Assembly: GCA_964552655.1 (NCBI GenBank)
Contig: CAZKHG010000001.1
Location: 62,001 to 126,000 of the forward strand
Direction of reading: 5' to 3'
DNA length: 64,000 bases
Source: CAZKHG01 sp964552655
Lineage (GTDB): Bacteria > Bacteroidota > Bacteroidia > Bacteroidales > Tenuifilaceae
The position numbers and the translations under genes are program-made. Below are positions 1 through 8,165 of this stretch, piece after piece. Under the pieces are notes generated by a model, which saw only the letters and a list, made by a program, of their open reading frames with translations, searched no databases and was not told the DNA's origin. Within the stretch, counting starts at the first letter, position 1, and each line of letters opens with the position of its first letter.

Positions 1-1433
1 CAGCAGGATTGGCCGGTTTGCTAACGCCATGTGTATTCCCAATGATCCCAATGACTGTATCATTCTTTATGGGCAAACAGAGCAACAGGTTAAATGCAAC
101 GCTGAATGCTATGGTTTTTGGGCTATCCATTATTGTAATTTACACATCACTCGGATTCGCAGTTTCACTTTTCAACCTGGGCCCGGATTTTGCAACAACC
201 CTGACTTCGCACTGGATAACAAATACCATCTTCTTTGTGCTTTTCATTGCATTTGCCTCATCCTTCTTTGGGCTATTTGAGATTGTGCTTCCCGGCAGCC
301 TGGCAAATAAAACCGATAGCAAAGCCGATAAAGGGGGCTTTGTGGGTTCTTTCTTTTTGGCTTTAACAACCGTAATTGTAAGCCTTTCGTGTGTTGGCCC
401 GATTGTAGGCGCTATACTTGTTGAGGCGGCCTCCGGCCTTGGTGCAAAGCCGATTATTGGCATGCTTGGCTTTTCTTTGGCATTTTCAATCCCCTTTACC
501 CTATTTGCCATATTCCCTTCCTGGTTAAACTCATTGCCAAAATCTGGGGGATGGATGAATTCCATTAAAGTAGTGCTTGGTTTTATTGTACTGGCATTCT
601 CTCTTAAATTCCTGATGACAATTGATCAATCGTATGGGTTAAATTTACTTAGCCGTGATATCTATATTGCCATTTGGATTGTAATTTTCACTTTACTGGG
701 AATGTACCTTTTAGGTAAAATCAAATTTAAACTCGATTCTGAGGTTAAGCATGTTGGAGTGCTAAGGCTGTTCCTTGCCATGGCAAGCTTCACCTTTGTG
801 GTTTACCTGATACCAGGGTTGTTTGGAGCTCCGTTGAAATCAATTTCAGGCCTGTTGCCACCGCAATCCAGCCAGCAGTTTAGCATCAGCCAACCGGTTG
901 TTTATAATAACTCAAATGCTAATATAAGTGATAAAACTTCACTTTGCGAAGAACCTAAATATGCCGATTTTCTGCATTTACCCCATGGGTTAAAAGGTTA
1001 TTTTGATTACGACCAGGCGTTGAGATGCTCCCGTGAGCAGGGCAAGCCTCTTTTTATTGATTTTGTTGGTCACACATGCGCCAACTGCAAGGATATGGAA
1101 GCTAAAGTTTGGAGTGATCCCCGGGTACTGGAAAGGTTAAGAAACAACTTTGTAATTGTTGCTCTTTATGTTGACGACCGGACTGAACTTCCCCAGGCAG
1201 AATGGGTAACCTCAAAAGTTGATGGCAAGGTAAAAAAGACCATTGGTAAACGCAACGCCGATTTCCAGATTAGCCGTTTCAATATCAACGGGCAGCCTTA
1301 CTATGTTTTAACCGATGGGAACGAGCAAACTCTCGCTGAACCAAGAGGTTACAATACCGATATTGATGCTTTTATCCAATTCCTCGATAGAGGAGTTGAG
1401 GAGTTTAACAAAAGGAAGAATCAGAATGAATAA
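1..1433 (+). CDS. dsbD: DsbD-type thiol:disulfide interchange protein (5' end outside window)
   Basis: The gene is open from the left edge, so the N-terminus (usually a periplasmic alpha domain and the first membrane helices) is missing. The visible part begins inside the transmembrane domain at TPCVFPMIP and has a second Cys in LSCVGPIVG about 120 residues later. These are the two membrane redox cysteines of DsbD, which carry electrons from cytoplasmic thioredoxin. Several hydrophobic helices follow, then a thioredoxin-like gamma domain with the CxxC motif HTCANCK about 355 residues into the visible part. Inference: it delivers reductant to periplasmic or extracytoplasmic thiol proteins. The stop overlaps the next start by 8 bases, so the genes are translationally linked. 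Confidence 0.93.
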   Translation, partial: AGLAGLLTPCVFPMIPMTVSFFMGKQSNRLNATLNAMVFGLSIIVIYTSLGFAVSLFNLGPDFATTLTSHWITNTIFFVLFIAFASSFFGLFEIVLPGSLANKTDSKADKGGFVGSFFLALTTVIVSLSCVGPIVGAILVEAASGLGAKPIIGMLGFSLAFSIPFTLFAIFPSWLNSLPKSGGWMNSIKVVLGFIVLAFSLKFLMTIDQSYGLNLLSRDIYIAIWIVIFTLLGMYLLGKIKFKLDSEVKHVGVLRLFLAMASFTFVVYLIPGLFGAPLKSISGLLPPQSSQQFSISQPVVYNNSNANISDKTSLCEEPKYADFLHLPHGLKGYFDYDQALRCSREQGKPLFIDFVGHTCANCKDMEAKVWSDPRVLERLRNNFVIVALYVDDRTELPQAEWVTSKVDGKVKKTIGKRNADFQISRFNINGQPYYVLTDGNEQTLAEPRGYNTDIDAFIQFLDRGVEEFNKRKNQNE

Positions 1434-1836
1434 AATTACCATAAAGGCAACTGTTAAAGCTGACAAACAAAAAACCTGGGATTACTACACCCAGCCAAAT
1501 CACATTACAAAGTGGAATTTTGCAACAGACGATTGGCATTGCCCAAAAGCTTCCAATGATTTAAGAATTGGCGGAAAATTTTCTGCAAGAATGGAAGCCA
1601 AAGACGGTAGCTTTGGTTTTGATTTTGAAGCAATTTACAACGAAATTGTTGTTGGGGAGAAGTTTACTTACACATTGCCCGATAGCAGAGTGGTAACCGT
1701 TAATTTTAACGATATTAGCAACAGCACAGAAGTAATAGTTGCCTTTGATCCTGAATCAGAAAACCAAGTAGAATTGCAACATGACGGTTGGTTAGCCATT
1801 CTGAATAACTTCAAAAAATATACTGAGCTAAATTAA
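1426..1836 (+). CDS. SRPBCC / AHSA1-like domain protein
   Basis: A 136-residue protein beginning MNKITIKATV. It has the helix-grip pattern of the START/Bet v1-like superfamily: an opening strand, a TWDYYTQPNHITKWNFA segment typical of AHSA1-like proteins, then strand-rich sequence and a C-terminal amphipathic helix (HDGWLAILNNFKKY). Such proteins bind small hydrophobic ligands or assist chaperones, but the ligand here cannot be predicted. The frame stays open further upstream; the ATG at 1426 was chosen because it matches the family's N-terminus and overlaps the dsbD stop, typical of a coupled gene. Confidence 0.85.
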   Translation: MNKITIKATVKADKQKTWDYYTQPNHITKWNFATDDWHCPKASNDLRIGGKFSARMEAKDGSFGFDFEAIYNEIVVGEKFTYTLPDSRVVTVNFNDISNSTEVIVAFDPESENQVELQHDGWLAILNNFKKYTELN

Positions 1837-1854
1837 TCACATAACAAATAAGTT

Positions 1855-2220
1855 ATGGAGAACACTAGTAGCTCCGATGAGCGAATTGCAAAAATGCCTT
1901 TTGCATCGGTATATCCTCTCTACCTGGCAAAAGTGGTAAAGAAAGGCCGAACAGAAGATGAATTGCATCAGGTAATAGAGTGGTTAACCGGGTATGACGA
2001 AATGAAACTTCAATATCTGATTGAGCAGAAAGTAACTTTTGAAAAGTTCTTTACGCAAGCCAGCTTAAACCCAAATGCTGATCTTATTACCGGGGTTATT
2101 TGTGGTATCCGTGTGGAAGAAATTGAAAATCCGTTAACAAAACAAGTAAGGTATCTAGATAAGCTGGTTGACGAATTGGCAAAAGGGAAAAGTTTGGAGA
2201 AGATATTGAGAAAAGCATAA
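1855..2220 (+). CDS. DUF2200 family protein
   Basis: A 121-residue soluble protein. The RIAKMPFASVYPLYLAKV start, the KKGRTEDELHQVIEWLTGYDE block and the NPNADLITGVICGIRVEEIE block are the conserved segments of DUF2200, whose function is not established. It lacks a signal peptide and membrane segments, so it should be cytoplasmic. It lies 18 bases after the SRPBCC gene and is followed by a strong terminator, making it the last gene of the dsbD transcript. Confidence 0.88.
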   Translation: MENTSSSDERIAKMPFASVYPLYLAKVVKKGRTEDELHQVIEWLTGYDEMKLQYLIEQKVTFEKFFTQASLNPNADLITGVICGIRVEEIENPLTKQVRYLDKLVDELAKGKSLEKILRKA

Positions 2221-2273
2221 TAAAAGTTATTGTCAGAAATGGTTAATAGAATATCAATCAATCATTTAATACA

Positions 2274-2314
2274 GAAGGGTTTCAATTTTCAAAACTGAAA
2301 CCCTTCCTTTTTTT
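2274..2314 (+). terminator. Rho-independent terminator after the dsbD operon
   Basis: An 11-bp perfect stem (GAAGGGTTTCA paired with TGAAACCCTTC) closes a short AT-rich loop and is followed by CTTTTTTTT. It ends the plus-strand transcript and lies 17 bases from the stop of the convergent lnt gene. Confidence 0.85.
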
Positions 2315-2330
2315 ACTTCTATATCACTTA

Positions 2331-3947
2331 TTATCTTTCAGTAAAATTTCTTCTTGAATTTAGGATTCGCCTCGACAGGGCATAAAGCAATATCAGCAAA
2401 CTCATAAAAGCCGATAACCTGCCAATGTAATCGCCCTGTTGAGCATAATAGGTGATTTTATTATTTGCGTTAATTACGCCCTTAATAACACCACGTTTCC
2501 ACCAGCCCAAAGAATCAAGCACCTCACCCCTTTGATTTATAAGAGCAGAAATCCCTGTGTTAGCAGAACGGGCAATGGAACGACGCATCTCAATTGCCCT
2601 GATTTGAGAAAAAGTAAAATGCTGATGGTAACCCGGAGTATCTCCCCACCAGCCATCGTTGGTAATCACAAAAATAAAATTTGCACCCTTTTTAATGTAC
2701 CCGGCCACAAACTCGCCAAAAACCGATTCGTAACAAATAACCGGAGCAATACCAAACCTGCCATTTTTTGAAAAGAAAACACCCCTTTCTGCTTGCATTC
2801 CCAAACTCCCCCTGATAGTGCCAAGTCTGACAAAAAACTTCTCAAGAAATTTCATGTACTGTGGATACGGCATCATTTCCACCCCCACTACCAGCTTTGA
2901 TTTCCTATAAATAGGCAAATTATCCGAAGTGTCAATCTGGGTGGATGAATTAAAACGGTCGTAGTAAACCCCCTCCTCATAGGGGTACTTTCGGGCAGTA
3001 GGAGTTACTGCATCACCATTAGCATAGTATTTCAATGAAAAAATCCCTGTTACCCAGGCTGTTTTGGGATGCTTATTTACAAAAGATTTAAGCCTGAGTA
3101 TGCTTGGGTTGATTTGAATCTCATGCTCCCAAATCCTGTCGTCTATAGCTGTTTCAGGGCAAACTACGAAATCATAAGTGCTATCAATGTTATTCTCGGC
3201 CAGATTAAGCATTATATCCATCTGGTTTTCATTGCTCATCCCGGTAAACTTCTCGTTGTAGGGATCAATATTTGGTTGTACCACCAGAATTTTTGCAGGG
3301 TTAATGGCTTCTTTATAACCATTGTAAATAGATATTGAGATGGTAATAGGAATAATCAGAATAAGAAGGGTTACTGCAGCAACAACAATGGTTTTTCGTC
3401 TTTCTCTACCTTTTAATTGAACATATAAACCATACAAAAGCAGGTTTACAATTAAAATCCATAAAGAACCGCCGAGCGTACCGGTAAACTCATACCATTG
3501 AATAATTCGGATATCGTTTCCCAGTGCGTTCCCCAAAGTTAGCCAGGGCCATTGGATCTCAGAATTGTGAAAAAATAATTCGTAGGTTATCCAAAAAAAG
3601 CTAAAGCTGAGCAACCCAATTTTCTTTCCTAAGACCCTATTGGTTATGTGAAAAGCAACGAAGGGCAACATCATCATCAATGATGATATGATAACAGCCA
3701 TTACCAACCCAATGGGGGAAGCATTGTAAATCCACCAGGTTGCAATTAAAGTCCAAACTGAAAAAGTTATTGAAGCATATGCTATTACGCCCCAAAACCG
3801 GGTTTTGCGTTCAATCACTTTATCGTACCCGACAAGAAAGGGAACAAATGCAAAAAACACAGTGATACTTGGCAAACTCTCATACCATGAGATGGAAAAT
3901 AAAATGCCGCTTAAAATAAACAGCAGCGCTATTCTAGATTTTGACAT
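2331..3947 (-). CDS. lnt: Apolipoprotein N-acyltransferase
   Basis: A 538-residue integral membrane enzyme that N-acylates the diacylglyceryl-cysteine of lipoproteins, the last step of triacylation. The first ~190 residues form hydrophobic helices. The nitrilase-like domain follows, with the expected triad: Glu in VCPETAIDD (about residue 264), Lys in the RKSKLVVGVEMMPYP region (about 348) and Cys in PVICYESVFG (about 405). The NDGWWGDTPGYHQH segment is also diagnostic. One more membrane helix lies near the C-terminus. It is monocistronic and convergent with the dsbD operon. The start is supported by a TATCTTTG promoter element 25 bases upstream. Confidence 0.96.
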   Translation of the reverse strand: MSKSRIALLFILSGILFSISWYESLPSITVFFAFVPFLVGYDKVIERKTRFWGVIAYASITFSVWTLIATWWIYNASPIGLVMAVIISSLMMMLPFVAFHITNRVLGKKIGLLSFSFFWITYELFFHNSEIQWPWLTLGNALGNDIRIIQWYEFTGTLGGSLWILIVNLLLYGLYVQLKGRERRKTIVVAAVTLLILIIPITISISIYNGYKEAINPAKILVVQPNIDPYNEKFTGMSNENQMDIMLNLAENNIDSTYDFVVCPETAIDDRIWEHEIQINPSILRLKSFVNKHPKTAWVTGIFSLKYYANGDAVTPTARKYPYEEGVYYDRFNSSTQIDTSDNLPIYRKSKLVVGVEMMPYPQYMKFLEKFFVRLGTIRGSLGMQAERGVFFSKNGRFGIAPVICYESVFGEFVAGYIKKGANFIFVITNDGWWGDTPGYHQHFTFSQIRAIEMRRSIARSANTGISALINQRGEVLDSLGWWKRGVIKGVINANNKITYYAQQGDYIGRLSAFMSLLILLYALSRRILNSRRNFTER

Positions 3948-3971
3948 AGGTTAATTCATTATAAATGCCGT

Positions 3972-4005
3972 CAAAGATAAAATATTAATAGATTTTTCGG
4001 GTAAA
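3972..4005 (-). promoter_or_regulatory. Promoter of lnt
   Basis: Read on the minus strand, a perfect Bacteroidota -7 element TATCTTTG (3979 to 3972) lies 21 bases downstream of TTTAC (4005 to 4001), a plausible -33 element. The start codon is about 25 bases downstream. The region is shared with the divergent aldehyde dehydrogenase gene, whose own -7-like TATCTTCG lies at 4013-4020. Confidence 0.6.
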
Positions 4006-4041
4006 GAATTTTTATCTTCGCAAAAAGTGAGGTTCAGAATT

Positions 4042-5463
4042 ATGGAAAGAGCAAAAGCGTATGTAGGTGGCGTTTTTAAAGAAACACCAAAAATGATTTC
4101 CGTTGTAAATCCTTACAACAATTCGTTAGTTGCTGAGGTGTATCAAGCCCGAAAGGAGGAGCTGGAGGAATCCATTTCAGCTGCTCAGCAGGTTGAAGAT
4201 GAGCTGGCATCAATGCCTTCATTCAAAAAGTATTCAATACTGATGGATATTGCCACAAAAATGAAGGAGAAAAGGGAACTCTTTGCAACAACCATCTGCC
4301 TTGAAGCTGGAAAGCCCATGAAATATTCGTTGGCTGAGGTTGACCGCGCAATTCAAACCTTTATTGTTGCAGCCGAGGAAAGCAAACGCTTACCTGGTGA
4401 ATATTTTAAACTCGACTGGATCCCTGCCGGGAAAGGTAAGGAAGGGTTGGTTAAATATTTTCCTGTTGGCCTGATAGCCGGGATCTCCCCATTTAACTTT
4501 CCGCTTAACCTGAGCGCCCATAAAATTGCCCCGGCCATTGCTGCCGGTTGCCCGATAATAATTAAACCAGCCCGATCAACTCCTTTATCTGCTTTACTGT
4601 TGGCTGAAATTGCAGATACCACTGAGCTGCCCAAGGGGGCATTCTCGGTTCTGCCAATGGATCGGGAATCAGGTAATCAACTGGTTACAGATGAACGGTT
4701 TGGGTTGTTAACCTTTACAGGTTCACCACAGGTTGGATGGCAAATGAAGAAACAGGTTGGGAAAAAAAGAGTGGTCCTTGAACTTGGCGGAAATGCCGGA
4801 GGTATTATCACAGAAAGCGCTGATTTAAGCGCTGCTGTGCCTAAATGCGTAACCGGGGCATTTGCTTTCTCAGGCCAGGTTTGCATTCACACCCAACGGA
4901 TATATGTTCACAACGTTATTTTTGATCAATTTATATCTGGTTTCATTGATAAAACCAACAGGTTAAAATTTGGGAATCCAATTGATCCGGACACAGATAT
5001 TTCCTGTATGATTGACGAGGATAATGCCAAAAGGGTAGAAGAGTGGATAAAAGAAGCTGTTACACAGGGTGCACAAATTCTACTTGGAGGTAAACGGGTT
5101 GGTTCATACGTAGAACCAACCATAATAACCAACACAAACAATAACATGAAAGTATGCTCTCAGGAGGTTTTTGGCCCGGTTGTTATTATTGAAAAGTACC
5201 ATGATTTTGCACAAGCCATTGATGAACTTAACAACTCTGATTTTGGTTTACAAGCCGGGGTTTTTACCAATAACCTGGACCAGGTAAATGTTGCATTCAA
5301 CCAGCTAAGGGTGGGGGGTGTAATAATAAATGATACGCCAACTTTCAGGGTTGATCATATGCCTTATGGTGGCATAAAAAATTCAGGATTTGGCAGGGAG
5401 GGGGTTAAATACGCCATGCTCGATATGCTTGAACCAAAACTACTTGTTAAAAATTATGAATAA
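4042..5463 (+). CDS. NAD(P)-dependent aldehyde dehydrogenase family protein
   Basis: A 473-residue cytosolic ALDH-superfamily enzyme oxidising an aldehyde to an acid. Visible hallmarks: the cofactor-binding SPFNFPLNLSAHKIAPAIAAG and IIKPARSTPLS segments, the general-base Glu in LELGGNAGG (E247), the catalytic Cys in FSGQVCIHTQR (C281) and the QEVFGPVV and MPYGGIKNSGFGREG signatures. The substrate cannot be assigned; it resembles the succinate-semialdehyde/lactaldehyde/GapN-like branch. The frame stays open to a GTG at 4027, but the ATG at 4042 is preceded by GAGG at a usable distance and fits the family N-terminus. Confidence 0.9.
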   Translation: MERAKAYVGGVFKETPKMISVVNPYNNSLVAEVYQARKEELEESISAAQQVEDELASMPSFKKYSILMDIATKMKEKRELFATTICLEAGKPMKYSLAEVDRAIQTFIVAAEESKRLPGEYFKLDWIPAGKGKEGLVKYFPVGLIAGISPFNFPLNLSAHKIAPAIAAGCPIIIKPARSTPLSALLLAEIADTTELPKGAFSVLPMDRESGNQLVTDERFGLLTFTGSPQVGWQMKKQVGKKRVVLELGGNAGGIITESADLSAAVPKCVTGAFAFSGQVCIHTQRIYVHNVIFDQFISGFIDKTNRLKFGNPIDPDTDISCMIDEDNAKRVEEWIKEAVTQGAQILLGGKRVGSYVEPTIITNTNNNMKVCSQEVFGPVVIIEKYHDFAQAIDELNNSDFGLQAGVFTNNLDQVNVAFNQLRVGGVIINDTPTFRVDHMPYGGIKNSGFGREGVKYAMLDMLEPKLLVKNYE

Positions 5464-5577
5464 TAGAAATATATTTTGCTTGTTTTTAACAGTTGAAAAA
5501 TGGAAAAAGTTGTTACTATTGCGTTTCCACTTATTGTCAATTACTATATTTACAGTTGATTATTATAAAAACAGCCA

Positions 5578-6219
5578 ATGAGCTTAGCGATTCTTTTTTT
5601 AAAAGGATTAATGATTGGATTACTGGCCTCTATCCCACTGGGTCCTATTGGTGTTATTTGCATTCAGAGAACATTGAATAAAGGAAGATTGAGTGGATTT
5701 TTATCCGGTGTTGGAGCTGCAACTGCCGATACCATTTTTGCAACTATCGCCGGGTTCAGCTTAACCTTCATTATCAATTTTATAGAGGAAAAACAGCTGA
5801 TGCTGGAAATCTTTGGCGGAATAATAGTAGCCATACTTGGTATCACCACCTTTTACACCAATCCCGTTAAGCAGCTGAAAAGGCACAAACGACAAGGGAA
5901 TAAGCTAATGGAGGACTACATGTCGGTACTCTTGCTTACCATAACCAACCCATTTGCCATTTTTGTTTTTGTTGCCTTGTTTGCATCGCTGGGGCTTGGG
6001 TACGATGGCAAAAACCTGTTTTTCTCCTTTCTTACGCTCGGCGGGGTTTTCCTTGGCGCATCGCTTTGGTGGTACTCCCTGAGTACACTTGTTAACAGGT
6101 TTCGCAATAAATTCAGGTTAAAACAACTTTGGTGGGTAAATAAGATTGCAGGATCTGTTATTTTTATCCTAGGAATTCTGGCGCTTGTAAAAGTAATTAA
6201 GAATATCTATTTCGATTGA
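5578..6219 (+). CDS. LysE/RhtB-family amino-acid exporter
   Basis: A 213-residue inner-membrane protein with about six hydrophobic helices. The first helix carries LLASIPLGPIGVICIQRTL, the P-L-G-P motif typical of LysE/RhtB translocators, and TITNPFAIFVFVALFA matches the conserved TNPK/P-type segment in the second half. Members export amino acids or small metabolites by proton antiport; the substrate here is unknown. It follows the aldehyde dehydrogenase after 114 bases with no terminator between them, so co-transcription is possible. Confidence 0.88.
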   Translation: MSLAILFLKGLMIGLLASIPLGPIGVICIQRTLNKGRLSGFLSGVGAATADTIFATIAGFSLTFIINFIEEKQLMLEIFGGIIVAILGITTFYTNPVKQLKRHKRQGNKLMEDYMSVLLLTITNPFAIFVFVALFASLGLGYDGKNLFFSFLTLGGVFLGASLWWYSLSTLVNRFRNKFRLKQLWWVNKIAGSVIFILGILALVKVIKNIYFD

Positions 6220-6397
6220 AATTGATGTCATTTGGTAAATGCAATTATATCGTTTATCAATAGTGATATGTGTTTTTTACTTTTTTAAGTTATATTTTGC
6301 AATGAATTGAATTGTTCCGTAATTTTAAAGAGTTATTTTTATTAAGTAATGAAATTGCCCCGGGGATTAAAAAACGTGTTATCAAACTAACGAACTC

Positions 6398-8164
6398 ATG
6401 AATCTAGCCAACAAACTGTTACAGTTTAGCTTATTTGGACAGGAAGGTAAATGCGATAATGAATGCTTAATAAGAATTATGCAGCTAAGCATAATTAGCC
6501 TGATAATGATTACTTATTTTGTGATTCAGGGTATAGTATTTTTCTTTATTGGCGATAATATTTTACAATCCGTTACCTCTGTTTTTTCAGCAATAATACT
6601 GGTCATCAATCTTACGATTTATATCAAAATAAAACAGGTAAATGTATTTTCAGTTATCAGCGTTATTCTAATAGGCCTTTCCTTCCTTTCTGTTATCCTT
6701 TTTGGTGATATAAATATTTACGGTACATTAATCCTTGGCATATACCCGCTCTTTGCCATTACCATACTGGGTAATATGGGTAGCTTTTATGCCATCATCT
6801 TCGGGTTAATCTCGTTTGTTCTTTTTTTCATCAATATAGAAGGGGTTACAAAACAGGATCAAACCCTGGCTTTTAAGCTCTTCTACCTTTTCTCCTACAT
6901 TGTTGCCTTTCTGATTGCCTATTTTCTTGAGGCCTTTAAACTGAGATTCACACAAGCCTCTGAAAAAGAAGTACTGGATTTAAAAAATGAGAATAAAAAT
7001 AAAGATGATTTCATTGCTAAGCTATCGCATCAGATCAGAACTCCACTTAACAATGTACTGGTGATCTCCAATATCCTTACCAACTCAAACCTTGATGAGA
7101 AGCAACGCGATATGGTTGAAACAATCCAGGCATCAACCAACAATCTGGTTAACGTGGTCAATAGCATGGTGTCGATTTCAAAGGTGGATTCCCACAGCAC
7201 CAGCGAGCTGAATATCAATTTTAACCTCCATTCTACTCTTAGCAATACCATTAAACTATTCTCATCACAAAGCCTTAACAATTTTAGCTTCAACCTGAAA
7301 ATTGACGAACATATCCCTAAAAACTTCAACGGCGACCCGATAAAAATCAAACAGATATTCCTCAATATCATTGAGAACATCATCAAAAATAAGAGCAGCA
7401 ATAAGGCTGCCATTGAAATTAAAGTGGGGAAAAGTAAGGAAACCGATGAATTTGTAGAACTGTTGTTTGAGATCAGGAGTAACAGGCCAATCATGCTCCC
7501 CCTCAACGAGAGCCACAACCAGTTTGTGATCAATGAAACTACGTTTACTTCGGCAAGCACTCACATCTATGTTGAACTTCTCGACCTGTCCATTACTCAA
7601 CGTTTAATAGAAAGCAGTAACGGGAGGCTGAGCATCAACCTCTCCTCAGAAAATGCCACATTTACATTCTCCTACCTGCTCAGGCGGTCAACAAAAGATG
7701 TTGAAGACTCAGCCCCTGCAGCTGTGGAAACCCCCACGGCTACTAAGACAGAATCTGAAGTTTCACCACCTAAGCTATCCATTGAACTGGAAAATTCCAA
7801 CGTATTGCTTGTGGAAGACAACCTGATAAATCAGAAAATAGTTATCCTCAGCCTGAAAAAACTCGTAAAAAATATAGAGATTGCCAATAACGGGAAAGAG
7901 GCTCTGGATAAGTTTGGAACCAGTAAGTACGATATTATCCTGATGGATATCCAGATGCCAATCATGAACGGGATTGTTACCACCAAAAAGATCCGGGAGA
8001 TTGAAGCCAGCACCAATTCCCATACCCCGATAATAGCAATAACGGCAAATGCGCTGCTGGGTGATAAGGAGGAATGTATCGCTGCCGGTATGGATGATTA
8101 CATCAGTAAACCATTTCAGATAGAGGTGCTCATTCAGAAAATGAGAAGCTTGCTGAGCGCATAG
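6398..8164 (+). CDS. Membrane hybrid histidine kinase with degenerate ATPase domain and receiver
   Basis: A 588-residue protein. Residues ~30-195 hold about six membrane helices. A DHp/HisKA domain follows with H-box KLSHQIRTPLNN (phospho-acceptor H211). The catalytic ATP-binding domain keeps an N-box-like LNIIENIIKN (N323/N327), but the G1 position reads FEIRSNRPIM instead of DxGxG and the G2 position reads THIYVELLDLS instead of GxGLGL. A Pro/Thr/Ala-rich linker leads to a C-terminal receiver (about 465-588) with acidic NVLLVEDN, phospho-acceptor D517 in MDIQMPIMNG, and K571 in SKPF. Inference: ATP binding may be lost and H211 and D517 may serve as a phosphotransfer or phosphatase module. 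Its stop lies two bases from the stop of the convergent propeller gene. Confidence 0.9.
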   Translation: MNLANKLLQFSLFGQEGKCDNECLIRIMQLSIISLIMITYFVIQGIVFFFIGDNILQSVTSVFSAIILVINLTIYIKIKQVNVFSVISVILIGLSFLSVILFGDINIYGTLILGIYPLFAITILGNMGSFYAIIFGLISFVLFFINIEGVTKQDQTLAFKLFYLFSYIVAFLIAYFLEAFKLRFTQASEKEVLDLKNENKNKDDFIAKLSHQIRTPLNNVLVISNILTNSNLDEKQRDMVETIQASTNNLVNVVNSMVSISKVDSHSTSELNINFNLHSTLSNTIKLFSSQSLNNFSFNLKIDEHIPKNFNGDPIKIKQIFLNIIENIIKNKSSNKAAIEIKVGKSKETDEFVELLFEIRSNRPIMLPLNESHNQFVINETTFTSASTHIYVELLDLSITQRLIESSNGRLSINLSSENATFTFSYLLRRSTKDVEDSAPAAVETPTATKTESEVSPPKLSIELENSNVLLVEDNLINQKIVILSLKKLVKNIEIANNGKEALDKFGTSKYDIILMDIQMPIMNGIVTTKKIREIEASTNSHTPIIAITANALLGDKEECIAAGMDDYISKPFQIEVLIQKMRSLLSA

Positions 8165-8165
8165 G

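Noticed and set aside
140..565. 141-codon minus-strand frame inside dsbD
   Set aside because: Antisense shadow of a membrane-domain coding sequence; composition follows the complementary codons.
7030..7560. 176-codon minus-strand frame inside the hybrid kinase
   Set aside because: Hydrophobic Leu-rich shadow of the DHp/ATPase region, no start-site support.
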